A stretch of DNA of 64,000 nucleotides, from the NCBI RefSeq assembly GCF_021272185.1, contig NZ_JAJSEC010000003.1, positions 1 through 64,000 on the forward strand, read 5' to 3'. Below the pieces are notes generated by a model. That model was not told where the DNA came from and did not search any database. It saw only the letters and a list, made by a program, of their open reading frames with translations. The stretch comes from Roseivivax sp. GX 12232. Its GTDB lineage: Bacteria > Pseudomonadota > Alphaproteobacteria > Rhodobacterales > Rhodobacteraceae. This document shows positions 52,846 to 63,259 of the stretch, one piece after another. Each line of letters starts with the position of its first letter. Position 1 is the stretch's first letter. Position numbers and translations under genes: made by a program.

Positions 52846-54417
52846 ATGGCGCGGATCGTCTCGGCGGCCGAGGCCGCGCAGCACATCGCGGATGACGCGG
52901 TGGTCACGGTCTCCTCCTCCTCGGGGCTGGGCTGCCCGGACGCGGTGCTCTCCGCGATCGGCGCCCGCTTCGAGGCCGAGGGCCACCCGCGCGGGCTGAC
53001 CACCCTGCATCCGATCGCCGCCGGCGACATGTACGGCATCAAGGGCATCGACCACATCGCCCGCGACGGGCTGCTGAGCCGGATCATCGCGGGCTCCTAT
53101 CCCTCGGGGCCGTCCTCGCTGCCGATGCCCGAGATATGGAAGATGCTGACCGAGAACCGGGTCGCGGCCTACAATGTGCCCTCCGGCATCCTTTTCGACA
53201 TGCATCGCGACGTGGCCGCGCGCCGGCCCGGGGTGCTGACCAAGGTCGGGCTCGACACCTTTGTCGATCCCCGGCGCGAGGGCTGCGCGATGAATGCCGC
53301 CGCCGCCGAGGCCCCGATCGTCAGCCGCCAGGAGATGGGCGGCGAGACCTGGCTGCATTTCCCCAACATCGTGCCCGACGTGGCGGTGATCCGCGCCACC
53401 ACCGCCGACGAGCGCGGCAACCTGACCTATGAACACGAGGGCGCCTATCTCGGCGGGCTCGAACAGGCCATCGCGGTGCGCAACCACGGCGGGCTGGTGA
53501 TCGCGCAGGTCAAGCGCGTGACCGCCTCAGGCTCGCTGCGCCCGCATGATGTGCGGGTGCCGGGGCACCTGGTCGACCTGGTGGTCGTCGATGCCGAGCA
53601 GCGCCAGACCACCGAGACGCTCTATGACCCGGCCATCTCGGGCGAGATCATGCGTCCCTGGTCGAGCTTCAGCGCCGCGCCCGCGGGGGTGGAGAAGCTC
53701 CTGGCCCGCCGCGCCGCGATGGAGCTGTCGCGGGGGATGACCGCCAACCTGGGCTTCGGGATCTCGGCGCTGGTGCCGCGCATCCTTCTGGAGGCCGGAG
53801 AGCCGGACGCCGTGACCTGGGCCATCGAACAGGGCGCGACAGGCGGCATGCCGCTTCTCGACTTCGCCTTCGGCTGCGCCTCCAACGCCGACGCCTATAT
53901 GCCCTCGCCGCAGCAGTTCACCTATTTCCAGGGCGGCGGCTTCGACCTGTCCTTCCTGTCCTTCCTCGAGGTCGACCGGACGGGCAACGTCAACGTCTCG
54001 AAGCTTGGCAAGAAGCCCTATCTGACCGCCGGTTGCGGCGGCTTCGTCGACATCACCGCCCATGCCCGCAAGATCGTCTTCTCGGGGCTCTTCGAGGCCG
54101 GGGCGGACCTGGCGCTCGGCCAGGACGGGCTGACCGTCCGCGCGCCGGGCAAATTTACCAAGATGGTCGACGCGGTCGAGCATGTCACCTTTTCGGGCGC
54201 CCGCGCGCGGGAGACCGGGCAGGAAGTGCTCTATATCACCGAGCGCTGCGTGATCCGGCTGACCGAGGCGGGGCTTTTGGCGACCGAGATCATGCCGGGC
54301 GTCGATCCCGCGCGCGACATCGTGGCGGCATCCGAGGGCCGGGTGCAGATCGCCGAGGGTGCGACCGAAATGCCGCGCGCGCTCTTCGCCGAGGGGCCGA
54401 TGGAGCTGGCGCTATGA
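52846..54417 (+). CDS. Acyl-CoA:carboxylate CoA-transferase, YdiF/propionate CoA-transferase type
   Basis: A 523-residue type I CoA-transferase with alpha and beta halves in one chain. The N-terminal half has VVTVSSSSGLGCPDAVLSAI and GSYPSGPSSLPMPEIW; the C-terminal half has the catalytic Glu at about E328 in TWAIEQGATGGMPLLDFAF, then YFQGGGFDLSFLSFLEVDR. These enzymes move CoA from acetyl- or propionyl-CoA to another short acid. Its place between a dehydrogenase and a crotonase suggests that it activates the pathway's acid. It overlaps the crotonase gene by 4 bp. Confidence 0.88.
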   Translation: MARIVSAAEAAQHIADDAVVTVSSSSGLGCPDAVLSAIGARFEAEGHPRGLTTLHPIAAGDMYGIKGIDHIARDGLLSRIIAGSYPSGPSSLPMPEIWKMLTENRVAAYNVPSGILFDMHRDVAARRPGVLTKVGLDTFVDPRREGCAMNAAAAEAPIVSRQEMGGETWLHFPNIVPDVAVIRATTADERGNLTYEHEGAYLGGLEQAIAVRNHGGLVIAQVKRVTASGSLRPHDVRVPGHLVDLVVVDAEQRQTTETLYDPAISGEIMRPWSSFSAAPAGVEKLLARRAAMELSRGMTANLGFGISALVPRILLEAGEPDAVTWAIEQGATGGMPLLDFAFGCASNADAYMPSPQQFTYFQGGGFDLSFLSFLEVDRTGNVNVSKLGKKPYLTAGCGGFVDITAHARKIVFSGLFEAGADLALGQDGLTVRAPGKFTKMVDAVEHVTFSGARARETGQEVLYITERCVIRLTEAGLLATEIMPGVDPARDIVAASEGRVQIAEGATEMPRALFAEGPMELAL

Positions 54418-55181
54418 GCGGGCTCGACCTCATCCGGCACGGCGCGGTCGTCGAGCTGCGGCTCGACAACCCCGCCAAGCTCAACGCCTTCACGCCCGAG
54501 ATGCTGGCCGCGCTCGAGGCGCATTGCGCCGAGATCGAGGCCGACCCCGCGCTGCGCGCGCTGGTGCTGACCGCCGCGCCCGCCAAGGCTTTCTGCGCGG
54601 GCGCCGACATCGCCGCCTGGTCGGCGCTGGCGCCGGCCGATTTCGCCCGGCACTGGGTGCGCGCGGGCCATCGGGTCTTCGACCGGCTGGCGCGGCTCTC
54701 GCTGCCGAGCGTCGCGGCGCTGGGCGCCCATGCCTTCGGCGGCGGGCTCGAGCTTGCGGCGGCCTGCGACGCGCGGGTCATGGCGCCAGTCGCCACCCTG
54801 GCGCTGCCCGAGGCCGGGGTCGGCATCGTGCCCGGCTGGTCCGGGACCCAGCGGCTCCTGCGGCTGATCGGCGAGCCCGCGGTCAAGGAGATGGCGCTCT
54901 TCGGACGCCGCATCTCCGCCGAGCGGGCGCTTGCGCTGGGTTTTGCCTGCGAGCTGGCCGAGGCGCCCGAGGCCGCGGCCTTCGCCATGGCCGAGCGGCT
55001 GACCGGCACCTCGCCGCGCGCCGTGGAAGTGGCGAAATACATGATCCACGCCGCGGCGGGCGAGGACCGCGCCGCGATGATCGAGGCCCTGGGCGGCGGC
55101 ATGGCCGGCGCCACGGGGGACCGCGACGAGGGTGTCGCCGCCTTCGCCGAGAAACGCAAACCGAACTTCACCGGGACCTGA
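54414..55181 (+). CDS. Enoyl-CoA hydratase/isomerase family protein
   Basis: A 255-residue crotonase. Oxyanion-hole segments are AFCAGADIAAWSAL (about 60-73) and GAHAFGGGLELAAACDARV (about 104-122); the LPEAGVGIVPGWSGTQRLL segment carries a Glu at the hydratase position. The C-terminus ends EKRKPNFTG. ATG 54414 overlaps the CoA-transferase stop by 4 bp and fixes the start. It acts on a CoA thioester, likely the one made by the upstream transferase; hydration and C-C or C-X cleavage are both possible. Confidence 0.88.
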   Translation: MSGLDLIRHGAVVELRLDNPAKLNAFTPEMLAALEAHCAEIEADPALRALVLTAAPAKAFCAGADIAAWSALAPADFARHWVRAGHRVFDRLARLSLPSVAALGAHAFGGGLELAAACDARVMAPVATLALPEAGVGIVPGWSGTQRLLRLIGEPAVKEMALFGRRISAERALALGFACELAEAPEAAAFAMAERLTGTSPRAVEVAKYMIHAAAGEDRAAMIEALGGGMAGATGDRDEGVAAFAEKRKPNFTGT

Positions 55182-55183
55182 GA

Positions 55184-56722
55184 ATGACCAAGCTGACCGT
55201 GATCTCCGCCGCCGCGGCGACCCCCGAGGACCGGCCTTTCCGCGCCCGCCACCTGATCGGCGGCACCTTCCGCGACAGCGCCGACGGCGCGGTGATCGAG
55301 CGCCGCTCGCCCGCCCATGGCCTGCTGGTCAGCACCGCCGCCGAGGGCGGGCGAGCGGAGGTCTCCGAGGCGGTGGCCGTGGCGCGCGCCGCCTTCGACG
55401 CGGGCGACTGGTCGCGCCGGGACGGCAAGGCGCGGGCGGCGCTCCTCTTGCGCGTGGCCGACCTGATCGAGCGCGACCTGGACCGGATCGCGCGGATCGA
55501 GACGCTGGAATCCGGCAAGCCGATCTCCCAGGCGCGGGACGAGGTGGCCGGCGCCGCCGATCTCTGGCGCTACGCGGCCTCGCTGGCGCGGACCATGCAC
55601 GGCGAAAGCCACAACACGCTCGGCCCCGACATCCTGGGCGTCGTCCTGAAGGAGCCGGTGGGCGTCGTCTCGGTGATCACGCCCTGGAACTTCCCCTTTC
55701 TGATCGTCAGCCAGAAGCTGCCCTTCGCGCTGGCGGCGGGCTGCACGGCGGTGGTCAAACCCTCCGAGCTGACGCCCTCGAGCACCGTGATGCTGGGCGA
55801 GCTGCTGATCGAGGCGGGGCTGCCGGACGGCGTGGTCAACATCGTCTTGGGCCATGGCGACCCGGTCGGCATGGCGATGACCGAGGATGCCCGCGTCGAC
55901 ATGGTGACCTTCACCGGCTCCACCGGGGTCGGCAAGGCGATCACCGCCGCGGCCTCGGGCACGCTCAAGAAGGTCTCGCTGGAGCTGGGCGGCAAGAACC
56001 CGCAGGTGGTCTTTCCCGACGCCGACCTCGATGCCGCCGCCGATGCCATCGCCTTCGGCGTCTATTTCAACGCCGGGGAATGCTGCAATTCCTCCTCGCG
56101 GGTGATCGTCCACGAGGACGTGGCCGAGGCGCTGATCGAGAAGGTCGTGGCGCTGTCGCGCGCGGTGCCCTTCGGCGACCCGCTCGATCCCGCGACCAAG
56201 GTTGGCGCGATCATCTCGCCCGAGCACCAGGACCAGATCGACGCCCATGTGCAGGACGCCGTGGCGGGCGGCGCCTGGCTGCGGCTGGGCGGCGCGGGCC
56301 TGCCGGTGCCGGGGCTTTCGGGCCAGTTCTACCAGCCGACGATCCTGTCCGAGGTGCGCCCCGAGATGGCCATCGCCCGCGCCGAGGTCTTCGGCCCGGT
56401 GCTGGCGGTGCTGCGCTTCTCAAACTTCGAGGAGGCCGTCGCCCTGGCCAATGACGCCAGCTACGGGCTCTCCGCCGGGGTCTGGAGCGAGAGCGTGCAC
56501 ACCTGCCTCGACTTCGCGCGCCGCGCCGAGGCCGGGACGGTCTGGACCAACACCTGGATGGACGGCTTCCCCGAGATGCCCTTCGGGGGAATGAAGGAAA
56601 GCGGGCAGGGCCGCGAGCTCGGCCGCTACGGGCTGGAGGAGTTCCTGGAGGCGAAGACCGTGACCATGCGGATCGGCCGCGGATCGCGGGCGCCCTGGGT
56701 GCAAGGGTCCGCGCCGCTTTGA
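55184..56722 (+). CDS. NAD(P)-dependent aldehyde dehydrogenase
   Basis: A 512-residue aldehyde dehydrogenase. Cofactor and catalytic features in order: [44 protein letters not shown], the general-base Glu in [11 protein letters not shown], the nucleophile Cys in [15 protein letters not shown], and [12 protein letters not shown]. It lies two bases after the crotonase gene. It would oxidise an aldehyde made by one of the GMC enzymes downstream to the acid handled by the CoA-transferase. Betaine-aldehyde-type substrates are an alternative, given the choline-dehydrogenase-like neighbour. Confidence 0.92.
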   Translation: MTKLTVISAAAATPEDRPFRARHLIGGTFRDSADGAVIERRSPAHGLLVSTAAEGGRAEVSEAVAVARAAFDAGDWSRRDGKARAALLLRVADLIERDLDRIARIETLESGKPISQARDEVAGAADLWRYAASLARTMHGESHNTLGPDILGVVLKEPVGVVSVITPWNFPFLIVSQKLPFALAAGCTAVVKPSELTPSSTVMLGELLIEAGLPDGVVNIVLGHGDPVGMAMTEDARVDMVTFTGSTGVGKAITAAASGTLKKVSLELGGKNPQVVFPDADLDAAADAIAFGVYFNAGECCNSSSRVIVHEDVAEALIEKVVALSRAVPFGDPLDPATKVGAIISPEHQDQIDAHVQDAVAGGAWLRLGGAGLPVPGLSGQFYQPTILSEVRPEMAIARAEVFGPVLAVLRFSNFEEAVALANDASYGLSAGVWSESVHTCLDFARRAEAGTVWTNTWMDGFPEMPFGGMKESGQGRELGRYGLEEFLEAKTVTMRIGRGSRAPWVQGSAPL

Positions 56723-56763
56723 GCGCACGGATCACGCGAGGATACGCAAGAAGGAGGAGAACC

Positions 56764-58008
56764 ATGCGTAGACTGACAGCAACTATGACGGCGCTCGCCC
56801 TGGTGGGAACCGCGACCGCGGGCCAGGCCGAGGATGTGGAGGTCCTGCACTGGTGGACTGCCGGCGGCGAGGCCGCGGCGCTCAACGTGCTGAAGGACGA
56901 CCTCGGCGGGCAGGGCATCGGCTGGCAGGACATGCCGGTCGCCGGTGGCGGCGGCACCCAGGCGATGACGGTGCTGCGCGCCCGCGTCACCTCGGGCAAT
57001 GCACCCACCGCGGTGCAGATGCTGGGCTTCGACATCCAGGACTGGGCCGCCGAGGACGCCCTGGCCGACCTCAACCCGATCGCCGAGGCGGCGGGCTGGA
57101 ACCAGGTCATCCCCGCGGCGATCCAGCGCTTCGCCACCCATGACGGCCAGTGGGTCGCAGCCCCGGTGAACGTGCATTCGACCAACTGGGTCTGGGCCAA
57201 CGCGGGGATCCTCGCCGAGCTGGACCTCGAGCCGCCGCAGGACTGGGACGGCTTCGTCGCCGCGCTCGAGGCCGCGCAGGAGGCGGGCTATGTCGCGCTC
57301 GCCCATGGCGGCCAGCCCTGGCAGGACGCGACCGTCTTCGACGCCGTCGCCATGGCCACCGGCGGCCCGGAGTTCTACCAAGAGGCCTTCATCGATCTCG
57401 ACGAGGACACGCTGGCCTCGGACACCATGCGCCAGGTCTTCGACCGCATGGCCACGCTCCGCGGCTATGTCGACGACAACTTCTCGGGCCGCGACTGGAA
57501 CCTCGCCACGGCCATGGTCATCAACGACGAGGCCGCCTTCCAGATGATGGGCGACTGGGCCAAGGGCGAGTTCCTGAACGCCGGCGAGACGCCGGGCGAG
57601 GACTTCCTCTGCTTCCGCTTCCCGGGCACCCAGGACCAGGTGATCTTCAACTCCGACCAGTTCGCCATGTTCGACCAGTCGGGCGCCGTCTCGGACGAGC
57701 AGGCCGCCCTGGCCCAAGCGATCCTCTCGCCCGAGTTCCAGATCGCCTTCAACAAGGTGAAGGGCTCGGTTCCGGCGCGCACCGACCTCGAGGTCGATGC
57801 CCTCGATGCCTGCGGTCAGCAGGGCTACGCGCAGTTCAAGGCGGCGGCCGAAAGCGGCAACCTCATGGGCTCCTTCGCGCATGGCCACGCCAACCCGGCG
57901 GCGGTGAAGAACGCGATGTATGACGTCGTGACCGCGCATTTCAACGGCGAATACGACAGCGAGGTCGCCGTCGAGGAGCTGGTGACCGCGGTGCAGATCA
58001 ACCGGTGA
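56764..58008 (+). CDS. Sugar-type ABC transporter substrate-binding protein (GtsA-like)
   Basis: A 414-residue periplasmic family-1 solute-binding protein with a Sec signal ([20 protein letters not shown]). The mature start [20 protein letters not shown] and the segment [17 protein letters not shown] match the glucose/mannose-binding GtsA group. Later features are [20 protein letters not shown] and [23 protein letters not shown] 56764 follows AAGGAGGAG. It lies 41 bp after the aldehyde dehydrogenase gene. Although this group is named for glucose, its members accept various sugars and polyols; the operon enzymes suggest something other than plain glucose. Confidence 0.9.
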   Translation: MRRLTATMTALALVGTATAGQAEDVEVLHWWTAGGEAAALNVLKDDLGGQGIGWQDMPVAGGGGTQAMTVLRARVTSGNAPTAVQMLGFDIQDWAAEDALADLNPIAEAAGWNQVIPAAIQRFATHDGQWVAAPVNVHSTNWVWANAGILAELDLEPPQDWDGFVAALEAAQEAGYVALAHGGQPWQDATVFDAVAMATGGPEFYQEAFIDLDEDTLASDTMRQVFDRMATLRGYVDDNFSGRDWNLATAMVINDEAAFQMMGDWAKGEFLNAGETPGEDFLCFRFPGTQDQVIFNSDQFAMFDQSGAVSDEQAALAQAILSPEFQIAFNKVKGSVPARTDLEVDALDACGQQGYAQFKAAAESGNLMGSFAHGHANPAAVKNAMYDVVTAHFNGEYDSEVAVEELVTAVQINR

Positions 58009-58070
58009 TCCGTCCTCCCGGGGGCGGTGCCTGCCGCCCCCGACCCAAGCCTTCAACCGGGAGAACCGCC

Positions 58071-58973
58071 ATGTCCCTCTCCGAGACGGGGCGCGGGCCC
58101 GGCGCCGCCGACCGGCTGCGCGACGCCCTGCCGAAACTCGTCCTGAGCCCGACCGTCGCTTTGGTCGCGGTCTTCGTCTACGGCTTCATCGCCTTCACGC
58201 TTTACCTGTCCTTCACCGACAGCCGGATCCTGCCGTCCTTCGGATGGGTCGGCTGGCAGAACTACGAGAACCTCTTCCGCATCCGGGCCTGGGACACCGC
58301 GGTCGCCAACCTGGCGATCTTCGGGCTGCTCTACATCGCGATCTGCTGCGCGCTGGGGCTGATGCTGGCGATCCTGCTCGACCAGAAGATCCGCGCCGAG
58401 GGGGCGATCCGCACCATCTACCTCTACCCGATGGCGCTGAGCTTCATCGTGACCGGCGTCGCCTGGAAGTGGTTCCTGGACCCCGGCATCGGCCTCGAGG
58501 CGGTGGTGCGCGGCTGGGGCTGGGAGAGCTTCAGCTTCGGCTGGATCAAGGACAGCGACATGGCGATCTACACCATCGTCATCGCCGCGGTCTGGCAGAC
58601 CTCGGGCTTCGTCATGGCAATGTTCCTCGCCGGGCTGCGGGGCATCGACAGCGAGATGCTGCGCGCCGCGCAGATCGACGGGGCGACGAGCTTTGCGCTC
58701 TACCGGCGCATCGTCATCCCGCAGCTGCGCCCCGCCTTCATGTCGGCCTTCGTGGTGCTCGCGCATATGGCGATCAAGTCCTACGACCTGGTCATCGCGC
58801 TGACCGGCGGGGGGCCGGGCACGGCGACCGAACTGCCGGCGACCTTCATGTATTCCTACACCTTCACGCGCAACCAGATGGGGATCGGCGCGGCCTCGGC
58901 GGTGATCATGCTGATGACCATCGCGGCGATCATCGTGCCCTACCTCTGGTCCGAACTCAGGGAGAAGTCGTGA
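58071..58973 (+). CDS. Sugar-type ABC transporter permease (GtsB-like)
   Basis: A 300-residue inner-membrane protein with six predicted helices. Family features are KLVLSPTVALVAVFVYGFIA, FTLYLSFTDSRILPSFGWVG and the EAA loop in MLRAAQIDGATSFALYRRIV. ATG 58071 follows GGGAGAACC; an upstream Met at 58005 overlaps the binding-protein stop and has no ribosome binding site. It forms the membrane channel with the next gene product. Confidence 0.92.
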   Translation: MSLSETGRGPGAADRLRDALPKLVLSPTVALVAVFVYGFIAFTLYLSFTDSRILPSFGWVGWQNYENLFRIRAWDTAVANLAIFGLLYIAICCALGLMLAILLDQKIRAEGAIRTIYLYPMALSFIVTGVAWKWFLDPGIGLEAVVRGWGWESFSFGWIKDSDMAIYTIVIAAVWQTSGFVMAMFLAGLRGIDSEMLRAAQIDGATSFALYRRIVIPQLRPAFMSAFVVLAHMAIKSYDLVIALTGGGPGTATELPATFMYSYTFTRNQMGIGAASAVIMLMTIAAIIVPYLWSELREKS

Positions 58974-59899
58974 TGGCCAGTGCTTCCACATCCATGGCGG
59001 CCGAGGCCGGGACCGCGCGTCCCGCCCGCCGGGCCGGCGGAGCGCGGCTTGCCGCGCGGCTGCCCCGGTTTGCCCTCTACGCCGTGCTGATCCTGTTCTG
59101 CCTCTATTACCTGCTGCCGCTTTACGTGATGCTCTCGAACTCGCTGAAGCCGCTTTCCGAGATCACCGCGGGCGGGATGATGGCGCTGCCCGGCGACTGG
59201 ACCACGGCGCCCTGGCGCGCCGCCTGGTCGAGCGCCCAGGTCGGCGTCGAGGCCACGGGTCTCAGGCCCTATTTCATCAACTCGATCCTGATGGTCGTGC
59301 CGGCGGTGGCGCTTTCGACGGTGGCGGGCGCGCTCAACGGCTACGTGCTGACCAAGTGGCGCTTTCGCGGCGCGACGCTGGCCTTCGGGCTGCTGCTCTT
59401 CGGCTGCTTCATCCCCTTCCAGATGGTGCTGATCCCGATGGCGCGGATGCTGGGGCTGATGGGGCTCGCGGGCAGCGTGCCGGGGCTGGTCTTCGTGCAT
59501 TTCGTCTACGGGATCGGCTTCTCGACGCTCTATTTCCGCAACTACTACGCCGCCTTCCCGACCGAGCTGGTGCGCGCCGCGCAGATCGACGGCGCGGGCT
59601 TCTTCCGGATCTTCTGGCGCATCCTTCTGCCCTCCTCGGGGCCGATCGCGGTGGTCTGCGTGATCTGGCAGTTCACCAACATCTGGAACGACTTCCTCTT
59701 CGGCGCCTCCTTCTCGGACTTCGACAGCCAGCCGATGACCGTGGCGCTCAACAACCTGGTGCAGTCCTCGACCGGCGTGAAGGAGTACAATGTCCACTTC
59801 GCCGGTGCGATCATGGCCGCACTGCCCACCCTGTTCGTCTATGCCGTCGCCGGGCGCTTCTTCGTGCGCGGTCTGATGGCCGGTTCCGTGAAAGGATAA
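58973..59899 (+). CDS. Sugar-type ABC transporter permease (GtsC-like)
   Basis: A 308-residue inner-membrane protein with six predicted helices: FALYAVLILFCLYYLLPLYV near the start, FINSILMVVPAVALSTVAGA, and the EAA loop in LVRAAQIDGAGFFRIFWRIL. It ends GRFFVRGLMAGSVKG, the standard terminus of this permease type. Its ATG overlaps the last base of the previous stop (TGATG). Confidence 0.92.
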   Translation: MASASTSMAAEAGTARPARRAGGARLAARLPRFALYAVLILFCLYYLLPLYVMLSNSLKPLSEITAGGMMALPGDWTTAPWRAAWSSAQVGVEATGLRPYFINSILMVVPAVALSTVAGALNGYVLTKWRFRGATLAFGLLLFGCFIPFQMVLIPMARMLGLMGLAGSVPGLVFVHFVYGIGFSTLYFRNYYAAFPTELVRAAQIDGAGFFRIFWRILLPSSGPIAVVCVIWQFTNIWNDFLFGASFSDFDSQPMTVALNNLVQSSTGVKEYNVHFAGAIMAALPTLFVYAVAGRFFVRGLMAGSVKG

Positions 59900-59903
59900 A
59901 CCC

Positions 59904-61010
59904 ATGGGCTTTCTCGACATCAAACAGGCCACCAAGTCCTACGGCGCGGTCAAGGTGCTGCACGAGACCGACATCTCGGTCGAAGAGGGCGAGTTCCTCG
60001 TGCTGGTCGGCCCCTCGGGCTGCGGCAAGTCCACGCTTCTCAACATGATCGCCGGCCTCGAAGAGGTGAGCTCGGGCGACATCGCGATCCGCGGGCGCAG
60101 CATGAACGGCGTGAAGCCGGCCGAGCGCAACATCGCCATGGTCTTCCAGAGCTACGCGCTCTACCCCAACATGACGGTGCGCGGGAACATCGCCTTCGGC
60201 ATGGAGATGCACGGCATCCCCAAGCCCGAGCGCGAGCGCAAGATCGCCGATGTGGCGCAGCTTCTGCAGATCGAGCCGCTTCTGGACCGCAAGCCCGGCC
60301 AGCTTTCGGGCGGCCAGCGCCAGCGCGTCGCCATGGGCCGGGCGCTGACCCGCGACCCCGACGTCTTCCTCTTCGACGAGCCCTTGTCGAACCTCGACGC
60401 CAAGCTGCGCGTCGACATGCGCACCGAGATCAAGAAGCTGCACCAGAAGCTCGGCACCACGGTGGTCTATGTCACCCATGACCAGATCGAGGCGCTGACC
60501 CTCTCGACCCGGATCGCGGTGATGTATGGGGGTCATGTGCAGCAGCTGGGCACGCCGAAGGAGATCTACGACAACCCGGCCAACATGTTCGTGGCGGGCT
60601 TCATGGGCTCGCCTTCGATGAACCTCTTCCCGGCCCGGGTGACGGGGCATGAGGGCCGCCCGGCCGCCGAAATCCGGCTCGGCGACGGCAGCCTGGCGCG
60701 GCTGCCCTTCGCCGAGGGCTTCGCGGGCCAGGAGGGCCGCGAGATCATGCTCGGCATCCGGCCCGAGGCGATCACCGACCGCGAGGGCGCGGACCGCAAC
60801 GCCCGGGCGCTGCAGGTCATCGACGCGCGGGTCGAGGTCACCGAGCCGGCGGGATCGGACATCTTCGTGGTCAGCCAGATGGGCGGGCGCGAGGTCACCG
60901 GCCGCTTCCGCGCCGATGTGCCGGTGCGCGCGGGCGAGACCTTCCCCTTTGCCATCAACATGGACAAGGCGGTGGCCTTCGATCCCAAAACGGAAATGCG
61001 GATCGGCTGA
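59904..61010 (+). CDS. Sugar-type ABC transporter ATP-binding protein (GtsD/MsmK/UgpC type)
   Basis: A 368-residue ATPase. Walker A is GPSGCGKSTLLNMIAGLEE, the signature QLSGGQRQRVAMGRAL, Walker B VFLFDEPLSNLDAKL and the switch His VVYVTHDQIEAL. The C-terminal TOBE/regulatory domain begins near residue 240 (FMGSPSMNLFPARVTG) and ends with the AFDPKTEMRIG typical of the type. It lies five bases after the permease gene and seven before the GMC oxidoreductase gene, completing a four-gene importer. Confidence 0.93.
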   Translation: MGFLDIKQATKSYGAVKVLHETDISVEEGEFLVLVGPSGCGKSTLLNMIAGLEEVSSGDIAIRGRSMNGVKPAERNIAMVFQSYALYPNMTVRGNIAFGMEMHGIPKPERERKIADVAQLLQIEPLLDRKPGQLSGGQRQRVAMGRALTRDPDVFLFDEPLSNLDAKLRVDMRTEIKKLHQKLGTTVVYVTHDQIEALTLSTRIAVMYGGHVQQLGTPKEIYDNPANMFVAGFMGSPSMNLFPARVTGHEGRPAAEIRLGDGSLARLPFAEGFAGQEGREIMLGIRPEAITDREGADRNARALQVIDARVEVTEPAGSDIFVVSQMGGREVTGRFRADVPVRAGETFPFAINMDKAVAFDPKTEMRIG

Positions 61011-61016
61011 GGCGGC

Positions 61017-62495
61017 ATGACAGGCTCCCCGGATATCGTGGTGATCGGCAGCGGCATGGGCGGCGCAAGCCTGGCCGCGGGCCTGGCGCCCAGCGGCGCG
61101 CGGATCGTGATCCTCGAACGCGGCGCGCCGATTGCCGCCGATGCCCCGGCGCGCGACCCCGCCGCGGTGCATGGCCGGGGTGCCTTCCGCGACCCCGAGA
61201 CCTGGCTCGACGGCGCCGGGCGGCGCTTTTCGCCCGGCAATTACTACAACGTCGGCGGCAACTCGAAGTTCTACGGCGCGGTGCTGATGCGCTACCGCTC
61301 CGAGGATTTCGACGAGATGGCCCATCACGAGGGCCTCTCTCCGGCCTGGCCTTTCGGCTATGCCGAGCTTGCGCCCTGGTACGACCGTGCCGAGGCGCTC
61401 TACCAGGTGCGCGGGGATGCCGACTCGGACGCAAGCGAGCCGCCCCACAGCACGGCCTATCCGCATCCGCCGGTGCCCGATGAGCCCGCCATCGCGGCGG
61501 TGCGCGCCCGGCTGGCGCGGGCGGGCGTGCGGCCCTTCAGCCTGCCGCTCGGCGTCGACGTCGACCGCTGGCTCGCCGCCGGGCGCACCGGCTGGGACGG
61601 CTATCCCGACCAGCGCTGCGGCAAGATGGACGCCGAGACCTGCGGGCTGGCCGCGGCGCTCGCGCATGACAACGTCGAGCTGGTGACCGGCGCGCGGGTG
61701 ACCGGGCTCACCGCCGGGTCCGACGGGCGGCGCATCACGCGGGTCACTTATGAAAAGGACGGCGCGACGCATCACCTGACGCCGGGCACCGTGGCGCTCT
61801 GCGCCGGGGCCGTGCAATCGGCGGCGCTGATGCTGCGCGCGGGGCTCGGCAACGACCAGGTCGGGCGCTGCTTCATGAACCACAACGCCAGCGCGATGAT
61901 CGCCATCGACCCGCGCTTTCGCAACGACAGCACCTACCAGAAGACCTTCGGGATCAACGACTGGTATCTCTCGGACGGGCAGGGTGGGCCGCCGCTCGGC
62001 AACCTGCAGCTCCTGGGCCGGGTGGTGCCGGAGATCCTGAAGATCCAAGTGCCGACCCTGCCGCGCGCCGCGGCGCGCTGGATCTCGGGCCATGCCATCG
62101 ACGCCTATCTGATCTCGGAGGATCTGCCCGATCCGGAAAGCCGGGTCACGCTTGCGGGCGGAGAGATCCGGCTGGCCTGGCGGCGCTCCAACATGGTGGC
62201 GCACCGCAAGCTGGTGGCCAGGGCGCGCCAGACCTTCCGGGCGGCGGGCTTCCCGATCGTGCTGTCGCGGCTCTTCGACGGGCGGGTGCCCTCGCACCAA
62301 TGCGGCACGCTGCGGATCGGCGCGGATCCGGCCTGCTCGGTCGCCGATCCCGAGGGCCGCGCCTGGGACCACCCCAACCTTTTCATCGCCGATGCCGGCG
62401 CCCTGCCGACCTCGGCCGCCGTGAACCCGGCGCTCACCGTGGCCGCGCTGGCGCTGCGCGCGGCGGATACCATCAAGAAGGACCTTGCAGCATGA
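61017..62495 (+). CDS. GMC family FAD-dependent oxidoreductase
   Basis: A 492-residue flavoenzyme. The dinucleotide-binding motif is VVIGSGMGGASLAAGLAPSG near the N-terminus, followed by NYYNVGGNSKFYGAVLMRYR. The C-terminal catalytic region has SHQCGTLRIGADPACSVADP with the active His and AAVNPALTVAALALRAADT with the Asn. It resembles bacterial sugar/polyol GMC dehydrogenases more than choline dehydrogenase. No signal peptide is visible, so it may act in the cytoplasm on the imported compound. It overlaps the next gene by 4 bp. Confidence 0.88.
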   Translation: MTGSPDIVVIGSGMGGASLAAGLAPSGARIVILERGAPIAADAPARDPAAVHGRGAFRDPETWLDGAGRRFSPGNYYNVGGNSKFYGAVLMRYRSEDFDEMAHHEGLSPAWPFGYAELAPWYDRAEALYQVRGDADSDASEPPHSTAYPHPPVPDEPAIAAVRARLARAGVRPFSLPLGVDVDRWLAAGRTGWDGYPDQRCGKMDAETCGLAAALAHDNVELVTGARVTGLTAGSDGRRITRVTYEKDGATHHLTPGTVALCAGAVQSAALMLRAGLGNDQVGRCFMNHNASAMIAIDPRFRNDSTYQKTFGINDWYLSDGQGGPPLGNLQLLGRVVPEILKIQVPTLPRAAARWISGHAIDAYLISEDLPDPESRVTLAGGEIRLAWRRSNMVAHRKLVARARQTFRAAGFPIVLSRLFDGRVPSHQCGTLRIGADPACSVADPEGRAWDHPNLFIADAGALPTSAAVNPALTVAALALRAADTIKKDLAA

Positions 62496-63250
62496 CCCGT
62501 GTCGCATTGATCACCGGCGGCCAGAGAGGCATCGGCCTCGGCATCGCCGAGACCCTGGCCGAGGCGGGCTTCGCCGTGGCGCTGGCCTCGCGCAGCCCCG
62601 CCGACAGCCCCGAGGTGCAGGACGCGCTGGACCGGCTCGGCCCGCAGGCGCGCTACTACGCCCATGACCTCCAGGCGATCGAGGGGCACGCGGGCCTGCT
62701 CGACCGGGTGGAGGCCGACCTCGGGCCGGTCACCTGCCTTGTCTCCAACGCGGGCGTGCCCGCCAAGCGGCGCGGCGACATGCTGGAGATGGAGCCCGAC
62801 AGCTTCGATTTCGTGCTGGGCGTGAACCTGCGCGGCGCCTTCTTCCTGGCCCAGGAAGTGGCGCGGCGGATGCTCGCCCGCCCCGAGGAGAGCTACCGCT
62901 CGATCAGCTTCGTGACCTCGGTCAGCGCCGACATGGTGTCGGTGGAACGCGCCGAATACTGCATCTCCAAGGCGGGCGCGGCGATGATGTCCGAGCTCTT
63001 CGCCGTGCGCCTCGCACCGCATGGCATCGGCGTCTTCGAAATCCGCCCCGGCATCATCGAGACCGGCATGACCGCCGGCGTGAAGGACACATACGACAGC
63101 CGCATCGCCGGCGGGCTGGTGCCCGCGGCGCGCTGGGGACGGCCCGGCGACATCGCCGACGTGGTGCTGCCCATCGCCGAGGGCCGCATGGCCTTTGCCA
63201 CCGGCAGCGCGATCCGGGTCGACGGCGGCCTCTCCATTCCGCGGCTCTGA
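62492..63250 (+). CDS. SDR family NAD(P)-dependent oxidoreductase
   Basis: A 252-residue short-chain dehydrogenase/reductase. Cofactor motif TGGQRGIGLGIAETLAEAGF, then LVSNAGVPAKRRGDML, the catalytic Ser in SISFVTSVSADMVS, YCISKAGAAM with the Tyr-x3-Lys pair, and the RPGIIETGM segment. The C-terminus AFATGSAIRVDGGLSIPRL is classical. It would interconvert a hydroxyl and a keto group in the pathway. The start at ATG 62492 overlaps the GMC gene stop by 4 bp. Confidence 0.92.
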   Translation: MTRVALITGGQRGIGLGIAETLAEAGFAVALASRSPADSPEVQDALDRLGPQARYYAHDLQAIEGHAGLLDRVEADLGPVTCLVSNAGVPAKRRGDMLEMEPDSFDFVLGVNLRGAFFLAQEVARRMLARPEESYRSISFVTSVSADMVSVERAEYCISKAGAAMMSELFAVRLAPHGIGVFEIRPGIIETGMTAGVKDTYDSRIAGGLVPAARWGRPGDIADVVLPIAEGRMAFATGSAIRVDGGLSIPRL

Positions 63251-63259
63251 GGACGGACC